From Desulfamplus sp. (GTDB lineage: Bacteria > Desulfobacterota > Desulfobacteria > Desulfobacterales > Desulfobacteraceae): a stretch of 59,465 nt of DNA. The notes below the pieces were generated by a model, which was not told where the DNA came from, ran no database searches, and worked only from the letters and a program-made list of their open reading frames with translations. Numbering within the stretch: position 1 is the first letter of the stretch; every line of letters begins with the position of its first letter. Shown here one piece after another: positions 42,502 to 51,206 of this stretch. Position numbers and translations under genes: made by a program. The stretch lies in NCBI GenBank assembly GCA_015232465.1, contig JADFZO010000009.1, positions 1 through 59,465 of the forward strand, written 5' to 3'.

Positions 42502-43503
42502 ATGCTGCAAAACAACACTACAGATTTGAAAGAAAAAATTGATCTTTTAGAAAATCAGTATCTCCTATCATCTAATGAAATAAAACGATTAAGCCAAGTG
42601 CTTAGCGAAAAGATGTCTGAGTATGAGACTCAAACTAACAAATTAAGAGCTTTTAAAAAAGAGTTTATCCTTACTGACAAAAAATACCAAGTTGCAAGAA
42701 ATAGAATCCCATTTTTACAAAACAGGCTCCCTTCACTTGAAAACGAGTTAAAGCATATTAGTAGTGAGCTGCTTGAGTCTGAAAAAGAGATAAATAGCCT
42801 AAAGAGTCAAAAAGAGATTTTAGAAGAGAAGTTATCTAAAAATCACAATTTAAGAGAAGAGCTATCAAAAGCTCTTTTAGAACAAGAGCAAGAAAATAGT
42901 AGAGTGTTATCAGAGATTATTAGTGCTGAAAACGAAAAAAAACTCTATTTAAATGAAGTTTCCGATATGCTCTCACAAAGTGCACAAGAGCATATCAAAA
43001 ATGAAAAAGAGCTTGATGAATTCTCTACTGAGTTTATAAAAGTGGCTGGTGATCGGGAAATTATAAAGGTTGATTTTAATAAAAAGAGAACGCAGATTGA
43101 TAGGTTAGAAGAAAAAAAGTCTCAATTAGAATCAGAACTTGCACTATTTACTGAAACAGTTAAACTTGCAAATGATTTAAAATATCTTGAGGCAGCAGTA
43201 GAAGAGCTAAAAACAGTAGCAGCAAAAGATGGTGAAGATATCTCTATTTTGTCAGATAAATTATCTGAAAATAGTAGTAATCTCAAAGAGTTGACCAGTC
43301 GCAACAGTGAGCAACAAGAGTATTTATTAGCTCTTGAAGATGCTGTTAAATCTTATGACGAGCTTCAGTTAAAGGCTCAAGCAAGTAATGCTGAGTTGAT
43401 TGAGTCTAAAAATTTAATAAAAAAAGCGTTATCTCATTTAACATCGCTGTTTAATACCCAGATAGAGATCAAAAAGAGATTCTATCCAAAGATATTGTTA
43501 TAG
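42502..43503 (+). CDS. Long coiled-coil protein A
   Basis: This encodes a protein of 333 residues from ATG 42502 (GAGGG eight bases upstream; ATG 42487 lacks a ribosome site). Nearly the whole chain is heptad-rich coiled coil (for example LKEKIDLLENQYLLSSNEIK, LPSLENELKHISSELLESEK). There is no membrane segment or catalytic motif. The short C-terminal part (HLTSLFNTQIEIKKRFYP) may be a globular tip. It belongs to the MamK-linked block. Coiled-coil mad proteins of deltaproteobacterial and Nitrospirota magnetotactic bacteria have this character, but I cannot assign a specific one. Confidence 0.8.
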   Translation: MLQNNTTDLKEKIDLLENQYLLSSNEIKRLSQVLSEKMSEYETQTNKLRAFKKEFILTDKKYQVARNRIPFLQNRLPSLENELKHISSELLESEKEINSLKSQKEILEEKLSKNHNLREELSKALLEQEQENSRVLSEIISAENEKKLYLNEVSDMLSQSAQEHIKNEKELDEFSTEFIKVAGDREIIKVDFNKKRTQIDRLEEKKSQLESELALFTETVKLANDLKYLEAAVEELKTVAAKDGEDISILSDKLSENSSNLKELTSRNSEQQEYLLALEDAVKSYDELQLKAQASNAELIESKNLIKKALSHLTSLFNTQIEIKKRFYPKILL

Positions 43504-43534
43504 GGTTAATTTGCAGAAGTTACAAGGGGGGATA

Positions 43535-44734
43535 ATGACATCAACAAACTCCAGTGATAAATCTAACAAAAGAAAACAGATTATTGATTATGCAAACAAG
43601 TTAAATGCTGTTCTTTCTGCCAAAAAAAAAATATCAATCCTTGAATCTAATATATGGAGTAATTTTAAAGAGCTTGAATTTCTTAAACATAGCATTGATC
43701 AAAAATCAAAAGGAATTAATGAAACTATTATAGCAATTCAAGAGATAGAGCCAGAGCTTTCAAAGATCAGAGAGAAGTATAGCAAGATTGAGACAGAAAA
43801 AGAGGCTCTTGAAACTAAGTATAAAAGGCTACTTGATATTCAGAACAATTTAGATAGAAGAAAGAGTGATATTGCAAAATCAAGGTTAAACATTTCACAG
43901 TTACACAAAGATATTCAAACTTTACAAAAACAGGTTAATTCACTTGAGCAGCAGAACCAAAAGAGCATTATAAAAAAAGAGGCGAGCCAAAAACTTCTTG
44001 CTGATAATATCAAAACGTTCAACAAATTGAACAAAGAGGTTGAAACATATAGAAATACAAACAAACTTATGCAAGGTTTTAAGACTGAATCAATTGATGA
44101 CTATCACTTTGAGATACTTGTGCCTCATAATGACAATGTTGAATCATACCGATCTGAAGCAACAGAGACAATCAATAAGGTAGTAAATGAGATAGCAGCC
44201 ATGAAAGAGCTGATGGATAGATTCGCCTCTCTTGAATCTGAACTTAATAGCTCTATCAATGAACTTGAAACCAAAGTCAATACTTTTAAAGCCCAAGGAA
44301 AACCAGATATTGATAAAAGCTCATTGCAGTTGACAATAGATGGTTTAAAAGAGCAACAAAATATATTAATCAAAAATATTGATAAAAACAAAGAGATACG
44401 ATCTCAGCTTACATCTGATCTCAACTCTACTATAGAGAGGCTCGAACAAGAAAAAGAGTTAGAAGGGGAAATAGTTGAAAAGATTCAATATATGCAAAGA
44501 CGAAAAGCAGAGATGGATCAGCTTGAAAATATTGAGCAGGCAATGGGTGATCTTCAAAAGCAGATAGACATTAATAGAGGTTACATTAGAAAAAATAACC
44601 ACTATTTAACAATAGTTAATTTAGTATCTCAAAAGGTTGAAGAGCTAAATAGCTATCTTACAAAAGAGGTTGAAACATACTTATCTAAATTTAATACATA
44701 TCTACATATTTTATTATTAAAACACCACCTGTAG
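43535..44734 (+). CDS. Long coiled-coil protein B
   Basis: This encodes a protein of 399 residues from ATG 43535 (ACAAGGGGGGATA upstream; TTG 43511 is less likely). It is almost entirely coiled coil with one break near residues 180-205 (FKTESIDDYHFEILVPHNDN), which could be a small globular or hinge segment. It has no membrane helix. It follows protein A closely and precedes the second HEAT gene, so all are probably one transcript. It is a rod-like cytoskeletal or tethering element by inference. Confidence 0.8.
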   Translation: MTSTNSSDKSNKRKQIIDYANKLNAVLSAKKKISILESNIWSNFKELEFLKHSIDQKSKGINETIIAIQEIEPELSKIREKYSKIETEKEALETKYKRLLDIQNNLDRRKSDIAKSRLNISQLHKDIQTLQKQVNSLEQQNQKSIIKKEASQKLLADNIKTFNKLNKEVETYRNTNKLMQGFKTESIDDYHFEILVPHNDNVESYRSEATETINKVVNEIAAMKELMDRFASLESELNSSINELETKVNTFKAQGKPDIDKSSLQLTIDGLKEQQNILIKNIDKNKEIRSQLTSDLNSTIERLEQEKELEGEIVEKIQYMQRRKAEMDQLENIEQAMGDLQKQIDINRGYIRKNNHYLTIVNLVSQKVEELNSYLTKEVETYLSKFNTYLHILLLKHHL

Positions 44735-44756
44735 CCAATTAATCAATAGGAGGATT

Positions 44757-46040
44757 ATGCCTGAAGCAACTGGTAAACGAAAAGGATTTGCAGGATTTAC
44801 TGCCAAAGTTCTGAATGCAGCAGGCAGTGCTTTTGTTGATCTTTACGATTTAGGGCATGGGCTTATCAAAAAGGGGGGGGCTACATTTTCTCAAGATAAC
44901 CCGATAAAAATGCCACAGACAACCAAAGATTTTGTCAAAAAAAGTGTCGATTTTATCTACCCTTATAAATCAAGCATAATTGAGAATCAAATAACACTTA
45001 CAGAGCAAAAGATCAAAGAGGTATATGAAGAGATAGGAAAGGAGCTGGTAAAACGGCAACAATCTGATGGTGCCAATTCTGAGACATTTAATAAAAGCAT
45101 TAAAAATCTAATGTTAGATATTAATGAGTATGAAGAGCAGGTTCAGACACTTAAACAGATTGTTACTACTAAGCTAAAAGAGCAAAATCAAGAGGCTATA
45201 AAAAAGACAAAAAAAGACAAAAAAAGATTTAATCCAAGAGCAAATCAAGAAAAAGATGCTCTAAAAGAGGCTATTGCCAACTCTTTGGAATATGCAAATT
45301 TTGATTCTGACTCTGAAAAATCTAAATTTGAGAAGTTTGTAAATGATCTTTTGTCAAAAGATCAAGAGCTTAGAATATTGGCTACAAATGAGCTTGCAAA
45401 TATAAAAAACATAGCTGCTGTTCCAGTTCTTATGGCAGCTGTAAAACTCGATGATCCAAACCTTACATCAGAGATCATAAATGCTCTAATAACTATTGGC
45501 AGTGTTGATGCTGTGCCGCTGTTTAAGACGACGGTAACTGATAAAAACTACACAATCCGTTTAGCCTGCCTTAGAGGTCTTTACAGACTTGCTAAAGAAG
45601 ATGATAGCCAAGCTTTGCAGATACTTTTAAATGCAGTCAAAGATCAACATCCTGAGGTTAGAAAATCTGCTATTACTTTTATTGGCTGGAAAGATAACAT
45701 AGATTCAATACCCTCTTTGGTTCAATCTTTAAGAGACCATAATGCAAATGTTAAAGAGGCAGCATTGTCAGCACTTGGCACAATTAGGGATAAGACAACT
45801 ATTTTGCCTGTTATCAGAGCACTTGGGGATAATGACAAAAATTTGCGTCAAAAGGCTCTTGATACATTAAAGATGATAGTTGGAGAGGAGATTGAATTTG
45901 ACCTTAATGTTGAAGGTGAGCTGTTAAAAAGTGCTGTTGAAAATCTGATTGATTGGTGGCATCAAAAACGAGTTGGTGAAGTAGAAGCTGATCTCTATTC
46001 AGTGGGTAGTGTCTATGAAGAAGAGACTTCAAGGAGATAA
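44757..46040 (+). CDS. HEAT-repeat protein with helical N-terminus, paralogue 2
   Basis: This encodes a protein of 427 residues with AGGAGGATT upstream. The N-terminus GFTAKVLNAAGSAFVDLYDL matches paralogue 1 (35987-37324). A helical hairpin and HEAT repeats follow (about 185-385: VPVLMAAVKLDDPNLTSEII, IPSLVQSLRDHNANVKEAAL), ending NLIDWWHQKRVGE. Identity to paralogue 1 is high in the HEAT part and lower in the linker. It is surrounded by coiled-coil genes and is a likely adaptor in the MamK-linked complex (inference). Confidence 0.8.
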   Translation: MPEATGKRKGFAGFTAKVLNAAGSAFVDLYDLGHGLIKKGGATFSQDNPIKMPQTTKDFVKKSVDFIYPYKSSIIENQITLTEQKIKEVYEEIGKELVKRQQSDGANSETFNKSIKNLMLDINEYEEQVQTLKQIVTTKLKEQNQEAIKKTKKDKKRFNPRANQEKDALKEAIANSLEYANFDSDSEKSKFEKFVNDLLSKDQELRILATNELANIKNIAAVPVLMAAVKLDDPNLTSEIINALITIGSVDAVPLFKTTVTDKNYTIRLACLRGLYRLAKEDDSQALQILLNAVKDQHPEVRKSAITFIGWKDNIDSIPSLVQSLRDHNANVKEAALSALGTIRDKTTILPVIRALGDNDKNLRQKALDTLKMIVGEEIEFDLNVEGELLKSAVENLIDWWHQKRVGEVEADLYSVGSVYEEETSRR

Positions 46041-46043
46041 AAG

Positions 46044-46562
46044 ATGGAGGCATCAGAATTAAACGGAAAAACAACATTGCTCCTTTCTGAGATAAAACAG
46101 CAAAACAAAGAGCTGATAAGTCAAGTAGAGAACTTAAAAAATGAGATTGAAATCAGAAAAGCCAAAAGAGAGCAGTTGCTAAAAAAACTTGTTGAATTGA
46201 AGGGAACAGTCTCAAGTTTTATCTCTGAAGAGGATAACCTTACATACCAAAAGAGGTTTTTAGAGTCAGAAAAGGAGAAACTCCTTAAAATACTCAACTC
46301 AGTCTCTGCAACATACGATGAGAACATGATGGTGCTTGAAGATTTGATGCAAGATGTCAATTTTATGAATGGGGAAATAGAGACGCTTCAATCAAAAAGC
46401 CAGATACTTGAAGCAGAGATTCCATTTAAATTCAAAGATTCGGAAAACCTTGATAATAGAGTTAAAACATCATTTTTCAGAGCAATAAACAATCTGCAAA
46501 AGAGAATTAATGATGTTCAAAAGAAAATTGAGGTCATCTATTACAAAAAAGGAGAAATATGA
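46044..46562 (+). CDS. Coiled-coil protein C
   Basis: This encodes a protein of 172 residues, Lys/Glu/Leu-rich, with heptads from about 8 to 170 and a short break near 120-140 (EAEIPFKFKDSENLDNR). No other domain is visible. The stop overlaps the start of protein D (ATATGATG), which points to translational coupling and probably a fixed ratio between the two. Confidence 0.75.
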   Translation: MEASELNGKTTLLLSEIKQQNKELISQVENLKNEIEIRKAKREQLLKKLVELKGTVSSFISEEDNLTYQKRFLESEKEKLLKILNSVSATYDENMMVLEDLMQDVNFMNGEIETLQSKSQILEAEIPFKFKDSENLDNRVKTSFFRAINNLQKRINDVQKKIEVIYYKKGEI

Positions 46563-47344
46563 TGACACATTCTGTTTTGGAAAATAAAGAGATTTATAAC
46601 ACTACTGAACAGGCAATAGCAGACGCTTCAAACAGTAGTAGTGCCAGCCTTTTGAATAGTGCTGTTGATGCTGATCAATTTAAATATGAGACAGATTCCA
46701 TTGATATTTCTGCTCAAGAGACAAACATAAACAAAACAGTTGATCAAATCCTTATGCCTGAGCTACAGGGGCTTGATATTCTCAAAGAGGGGACATATAT
46801 AATTGACCCTGAGAAGACCATCTCTAATATGGTAAAGGTTGTCAAGAAGATGGAGTCCCAACTTCAGAGTGCCTTGATGCTTAATACCCATTTAGAAAAT
46901 GATCTCAATGATTCAAAAGAGATGATTATTGATCTAAGAGCTGAAAAAGTTGAGCTTGAAAATACTATAAAGCGTATGCAAGAGGAGATTCCATCTAAAC
47001 GGGAGTTTCAGATGGAGATAGCCTATTTGATAGATGAGAGAAATGTTGCTCAGCACAAAATAAGGGATTTGCAACAGCTTATTGCCCAAAAAGATAATTT
47101 AATTGAGCAATACAAAGATAAAATTTCAAATCTTGAAGATGATAAAAAAGATTATAGAATTGAAATAGAGTATCTTATTAAAAAATTAGATGCTGTGTCA
47201 GCAAATAACAGAGAAAATATAGCAGCGATCAAAAAGTTGGTTCAGGAGAGAGCTACATACCTTGAAAAGATAACTACACTTGAAGAGGAGCTAAAAACAT
47301 CTGATGAAAAACGCTATCAAATTTATAAAGAGCTGGCAAGATGA
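46559..47344 (+). CDS. Coiled-coil protein D
   Basis: This encodes a protein of 261 residues. Residues 1-90 are Ser/Asn-rich and probably flexible (SNSSSASLLNS; then DQILMPELQGLDILKEGTYI). Residues about 95-260 are coiled coil. GGAGAAAT precedes the start. The 3' end overlaps protein E by 41 bases in another frame; see the separate finding about a possible frameshift. Confidence 0.75.
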   Translation: MMTHSVLENKEIYNTTEQAIADASNSSSASLLNSAVDADQFKYETDSIDISAQETNINKTVDQILMPELQGLDILKEGTYIIDPEKTISNMVKVVKKMESQLQSALMLNTHLENDLNDSKEMIIDLRAEKVELENTIKRMQEEIPSKREFQMEIAYLIDERNVAQHKIRDLQQLIAQKDNLIEQYKDKISNLEDDKKDYRIEIEYLIKKLDAVSANNRENIAAIKKLVQERATYLEKITTLEEELKTSDEKRYQIYKELAR

Positions 47345-47963
47345 TACAACTGATATTGCTCAAGAACCATATTTTTCACTAAATAACGATCTTAACAATG
47401 ATATTAAAAAAAAGATCAAAAATAGTATTAGAAGTGAAAATGAGTTGGAAAGACTCAAAGAGCGGTTGCAGACAAAAAATCAAGAGCAACAAGAGAATAT
47501 CAACAAACTTACTCAAGAGCTTAAGATTATAGATGAATCAATTGAAAAAATTACCAAAGATATTCAAACCTATGAACAGCGAATAAAGGCTTATTCTGAG
47601 AGTGATAAAAATAGGAGGTTAGAGGCTGAAAATGAGGCATTGATGACTGAGGTTAATAAAATTCGTCAGAAGATTAAAAATGTTAAATCTGACGAAGAGA
47701 GTGCTCTACTACTGCTTGATACCTTAGTTGCAGAGTGTAATGAGCTTAAAAATGATAAAACTGAGCTATCCAAACGGATACAGACTCTACACAATGTGCT
47801 TGATGATCTTAATCGAGAAAAGCAGGAGAAGCTACCTCAGCTAAAAGAGTATGACACTATGCTCAAAAAGGCGTGGTATGAGATGCAAGAGACTGAAAAT
47901 AGCATGGATATTTCATTAAAGCTGTGGCAGAGAAAATCAAACTATAAGCCGGTTATCAAATAA
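47304..47963 (+). CDS. Coiled-coil protein E
   Basis: This encodes a protein of up to 219 residues. Residues about 40-205 are coiled coil. The first 12 residues lie in the overlap with protein D and are poor in coiled-coil character, and the only in-frame ATG is 47304. Either protein E starts inside D (GAGGAGCT about 12 bases upstream) or D and E form one chain through frameshifting. The stop overlaps the start of the AAA+ gene (TAATG), so coupling continues. Confidence 0.7.
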   Translation: MKNAIKFIKSWQDDTTDIAQEPYFSLNNDLNNDIKKKIKNSIRSENELERLKERLQTKNQEQQENINKLTQELKIIDESIEKITKDIQTYEQRIKAYSESDKNRRLEAENEALMTEVNKIRQKIKNVKSDEESALLLLDTLVAECNELKNDKTELSKRIQTLHNVLDDLNREKQEKLPQLKEYDTMLKKAWYEMQETENSMDISLKLWQRKSNYKPVIK

Positions 47964-49207
47964 TGGGAATCTCGCCCCTTTTTCTTGTCAAATACGAAGA
48001 CCACTCAAAAGAGCTGCAAAATATCATTCAGGCAGAACAAAGAGAAGGAAAAGCAGCAATTGTATGGAATCAGGTTCAAGGTTTTACACTTTATCACGAT
48101 TCAAAGATTTATCCTCTCTCTGATAGTAGCGACTCTGTTTTTAAAAATCCCAAAGATGCAATTAAATTTATACTCAACAGAGCACAGACAAAAGTGGTCT
48201 ATATTTTAGAGGATTTTCACCACTATCTTGGAAGTAATAATAGCGTTCACCCTGATATTGGTGAGATAAGAGCTTTGATAAAAAATATCTCTCGTAATTT
48301 TTCTGATAGAGAAGAAAAAATTTATATGCTTGTTCCACCCTCCTATGAGCTACCTGACGAGCTGACCTCTTTTTTTGATTTTAGCTTTACATCTGAAAAA
48401 AATAGCAAAAAATTTCTTAAAAAATATGGGCTTTTAATGACAGATGAGAGCTATATCCATAAATTAAAACCAGTTGTCGGGGTAGAGGCACAGATAGAGC
48501 GGGTAATTCAGATACTATCTCAGATGGAGACAAACAATCCACTTCTTGTTGGCAACCCTGGAGTTGGTAAGACTGCAATTGTGGAGGGTTTTGCAAAAAT
48601 GGTTGCAGAAGATGAAGTGCCGTTTGGTCTTAAAGGTAGAGAGTTGTATCTTGTATCTTTAAATAATTTGGTTGCTGGAACAAAATATCGAGGGGAATTT
48701 GAACAGAGACTTGAGGGGTTGATTGAAGATGTGCAAAAGAATCGCAATAGCATAATTATATTTATTGATGAGATTCATACTTTACTTGGTGCTGGCTCTG
48801 CTGAAGGTGCAATAGGTGCGGTTGATGCCTTAAAACCTGTATTAGCACGAGGAGAGTTTCCATGTATTGGGGCAACCACATTTGAGGGTGCTCAAATATT
48901 ATTAAAAGATCAGGCTCTATCAAGACGATTTAAAAAAATTTTAGTCAGAGAGTCAACTCCTGAAGAGACATTTACAATTTTAAAAGGGATAGCACCTTCA
49001 TTTGAAAAACATCATAGTTTAAAAATTGATGAGCAAGCCTTAATGGCTGCTGTATTTTTAAGTGAAAAAAATATTCCTGATCAATATTTTCCAGGGAAAG
49101 CGATTTCACTTCTTGATGCAGCAGCAGCATATTGCAGCATGAAAAAGATGGAGAGGCTAACTGAGGCAGATATTTTATTAGAGGTGAAAAGAATGGAATC
49201 AATGTAA
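47963..49207 (+). CDS. Hybrid AAA+ ATPase: Ycf46-like N-terminal part plus ClpA/ClpB first ATPase domain
   Basis: This encodes a protein of 414 residues. Residues 1-160 lack a Walker A motif and resemble the degenerate N-terminal part of Ycf46-type ATPases (AAIVWNQVQGFTLY, VVYILEDFHHYLG, REEKIYMLVPPSYELPDEL). Residues 165-414 match the first ATPase domain of ClpA/ClpB: Walker A GNPGVGKTA (197-205), pore loop AGTKYRGEFEQRL with Tyr242, Walker B IIIFIDEIHTL (264-274), sensor IGATT and Arg-finger LSRRFKK (319-325). There is no Clp N-domain, no second ATPase domain and no ClpP-binding loop. It is last in the coiled-coil block. Remodelling or disassembly of the MamK-linked scaffold is a hypothesis. 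Confidence 0.82.
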   Translation: MGISPLFLVKYEDHSKELQNIIQAEQREGKAAIVWNQVQGFTLYHDSKIYPLSDSSDSVFKNPKDAIKFILNRAQTKVVYILEDFHHYLGSNNSVHPDIGEIRALIKNISRNFSDREEKIYMLVPPSYELPDELTSFFDFSFTSEKNSKKFLKKYGLLMTDESYIHKLKPVVGVEAQIERVIQILSQMETNNPLLVGNPGVGKTAIVEGFAKMVAEDEVPFGLKGRELYLVSLNNLVAGTKYRGEFEQRLEGLIEDVQKNRNSIIIFIDEIHTLLGAGSAEGAIGAVDALKPVLARGEFPCIGATTFEGAQILLKDQALSRRFKKILVRESTPEETFTILKGIAPSFEKHHSLKIDEQALMAAVFLSEKNIPDQYFPGKAISLLDAAAAYCSMKKMERLTEADILLEVKRMESM

Positions 49208-49292
49208 ATTAAGCAAAACCATCTCACACAGGGATTTCTCTTAAGAGAAGAGAATGGGCTTAAAGAAAAGAGAATTTCCCCAAATTTTGACG

Positions 49293-49321
49293 TTGACTTG
49301 AAAAGAATCATGTGCTAATTG
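49293..49321 (+). promoter_or_regulatory. Possible sigma70-type promoter for the F0 operon
   Basis: TTGACT (49293-49298) is followed after 17 bases by TAATTG, preceded by TGC (an extended -10). It lies about 50 bases before the start of the first ATP synthase gene. Confidence 0.45.
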
Positions 49322-49371
49322 CACCTAAATTATTAATCTTTTGATGTTTTGCTGTAAAAGGTTCGCTGTAT

Positions 49372-49590
49372 ATGAAAAAAGAGACATCTAAAACAATACG
49401 TGAGCTTGCCTATTATAGCAGTTTAGGACTCTCTGTTGCACTATCTATATTTATTGGACTTTTCTTGGGTGTATGGCTTGATGGTCAATTTGACACAAAG
49501 CCTGTTTTAACAATGATCTTTTTAGGACTTGGAATTGCAGCAGGGTTTAGAAATCTTATTGGAGCAGCAAAGAGGAGCAGGAGACTGTAG
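49372..49590 (+). CDS. AtpZ/AtpI-type small membrane protein
   Basis: This encodes a protein of 72 residues with two membrane helices (LAYYSSLGLSVALSIFIGLF and PVLTMIFLGLGIAAGFRNLI), the pattern of AtpZ-type accessory proteins at the head of F0 operons. These proteins are linked to Mg/Ca handling or c-ring assembly. It precedes the AtpI-like gene by eight bases. Confidence 0.8.
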   Translation: MKKETSKTIRELAYYSSLGLSVALSIFIGLFLGVWLDGQFDTKPVLTMIFLGLGIAAGFRNLIGAAKRSRRL

Positions 49591-49598
49591 TAATTAAG

Positions 49599-50045
49599 AT
49601 GGAAACAGATACTCACAAACGGATTATAGCTTTTGTTATCAAATCGAATTGGTATCTTTTCATTGTAGCGACACTTTTGGGATTTATTAACACACCATTT
49701 AAATTTGCCCTTGGTATTTTATGCGGCGGACTTCTTGTTACCCTCAATTTTCACCTTCTTAAACGCACACTCTATAAAGCATTTGATCCTTCAAAGTTTG
49801 AACAATCAAAATTTTCTCTAAATAATGACAATATGGAATACAGCGATGGGCGTTCCATATTAAGTGGGGTTATTGTTAAATATTATATCAGGTTTGCGAT
49901 AAGCGGAATTGTGATATTTGCGCTTATAAATAGAAATATAGTTGAACCGATGGGACTCATTATAGGACTTTCGGTTGTGGTTGCAAGCATTATGGCTGCA
50001 ACTACTCTTGAATTAACAAGACTTATTTTCAAGGAGGCGGTCTAA
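49599..50045 (+). CDS. atpI: ATP synthase subunit I (AtpI-like)
   Basis: This encodes a protein of 148 residues with four predicted membrane helices (about 15-30, 34-55, 85-107, 112-138). It has the ATP synthase I family look, with the YKAFDPSKFE linker. It probably helps c-ring assembly. It lies one base before the subunit a gene. Confidence 0.75.
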   Translation: METDTHKRIIAFVIKSNWYLFIVATLLGFINTPFKFALGILCGGLLVTLNFHLLKRTLYKAFDPSKFEQSKFSLNNDNMEYSDGRSILSGVIVKYYIRFAISGIVIFALINRNIVEPMGLIIGLSVVVASIMAATTLELTRLIFKEAV

Positions 50046-50046
50046 G

Positions 50047-50736
50047 GTGGAACATCCGTATCTGTTTTTTGTAAAGTTTTTTGAGTTGATAGGCTTAGAT
50101 CATTTTGCCCATGCTAATGTTCATGTTATTTATATGTGGATTGTTATGGCAATATTGATCTTGTTTGGCTGGCTTGCTGGTAAAAATACTAAGCTAATTC
50201 CAGAGCCTATCCAGAATTTTTTTGAGGTGCTTATTTCCGGTCTTGAGGAGTTTATGGTTGAGATTACAGGCGAAGAGGGGAGATGGCTCTTCCCACTTGC
50301 TGCGTCCATATTCCTATTTGTTTTTATCGGAAACCTTATTGGTCTTGTGCCGGGCTTCTTTCCGCCTACGGCAAATCTAAATACAACTGCAGCTTTAGCT
50401 CTTGTTACGGTTGTGTTTACCCATGTTATTGGTATTAAATATCATGGATCAAAATACTACAAACATTTTATTGGTCCTGTATGGTGGATGATTCCAATCA
50501 TTCTACCTATTGAGCTTATTGGACATGCTGCAAGAATATTATCGCTCTCTTTCCGTCTTTTTGGAAATATGATGGGGCATGAGCTTGTTCTTGGCATTTT
50601 ATTTGCTCTTGCTGGAGCCTTTTTTGCTCCGCTGCCAATAATGGCTCTTGGTATTTTTGTTGCACTTGTTCAGGCTTTTGTTTTCTTCCTGCTCTCTGTA
50701 ATGTACTTTACAGGTGCTATGGAACATGCTCACTGA
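50047..50736 (+). CDS. atpB: ATP synthase F0 subunit a
   Basis: This encodes a protein of 229 residues starting at GTG (AAGGAGGCGGTCTAAG upstream). The ion-channel signature is SLSFRLFGNMMGHELVLGIL with the essential Arg (about 170), and the C-terminal helix PIMALGIFVALVQAFVFFLL holds the conserved Gln. It provides the half-channels next to the c-ring. The F1 genes and subunit b are not in the window, so the operon is split. Confidence 0.94.
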   Translation: MEHPYLFFVKFFELIGLDHFAHANVHVIYMWIVMAILILFGWLAGKNTKLIPEPIQNFFEVLISGLEEFMVEITGEEGRWLFPLAASIFLFVFIGNLIGLVPGFFPPTANLNTTAALALVTVVFTHVIGIKYHGSKYYKHFIGPVWWMIPIILPIELIGHAARILSLSFRLFGNMMGHELVLGILFALAGAFFAPLPIMALGIFVALVQAFVFFLLSVMYFTGAMEHAH

Positions 50737-50835
50737 TAATTATCAGCATGTTGCTGATGCGTTATAATAGTTGCGGGTTTTGGAAGAAGCCGCATATTTA
50801 TCAATTTAATTTTTTAAGGTAAAAAGGAGAAAAAA

Positions 50836-51111
50836 ATGGATTTTTTTACCGCGTGTGTATGGGCAGCAGGTATTGCAATCGGAATCGCAGCATTTGGTTG
50901 CGGTATTGGTCAGGGTATGGGTCTTAATGGTGCGGTTCAGGGTATTGCAAGAAACCCTGAGTCTTCAGGAAAGGTAACTGTAACCCTTCTGATCGGTCTT
51001 GCCATGATTGAGTCTCTCTGTATTTATGCTCTGGTTGTTGCTCTGATTCTTATCTACGCACATCCACAGGCAGCAGAGATTATCAAAACAGTAGCAGCAG
51101 TTGCGAAATAA
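50836..51111 (+). CDS. atpE: ATP synthase F0 subunit c
   Basis: This encodes a protein of 91 residues with two membrane helices and the polar loop RNPE. The ion site is E59, with Q26, S60 and Y64, the residues that coordinate Na+ in c-subunits such as that of Ilyobacter (Q32, E65, S66, Y70), at the same spacing. The neighbouring Thr of the Na+ motif is Leu here, so coupling could be Na+ or H+. AAAAGGAGAAAAAA precedes the start. Confidence 0.94.
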   Translation: MDFFTACVWAAGIAIGIAAFGCGIGQGMGLNGAVQGIARNPESSGKVTVTLLIGLAMIESLCIYALVVALILIYAHPQAAEIIKTVAAVAK

Positions 51112-51147
51112 GTTTATTTAATAAATTTAGTATAAAAGTGTAATTTG

Positions 51148-51190
51148 AGGGATGTTTCTGCTTTAAAAAGTATGGGACATCCCTTTTTTA
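51148..51190 (+). terminator. Rho-independent terminator after atpE
   Basis: AGGGATGT (51148-51155) pairs perfectly with ACATCCCT (51177-51184), followed by TTTTTT. It separates the F0 operon from the convergent pepP gene. Confidence 0.85.
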
Positions 51191-51206
51191 TTTTTAATAG
51201 AATGTT

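Noticed and set aside
49208..49290. TTCTCTTAAGAGAA palindrome as terminator of the scaffold operon
   Set aside because: It has no loop and no T-run. It may be part of a weak structure, but there is no terminator signal.
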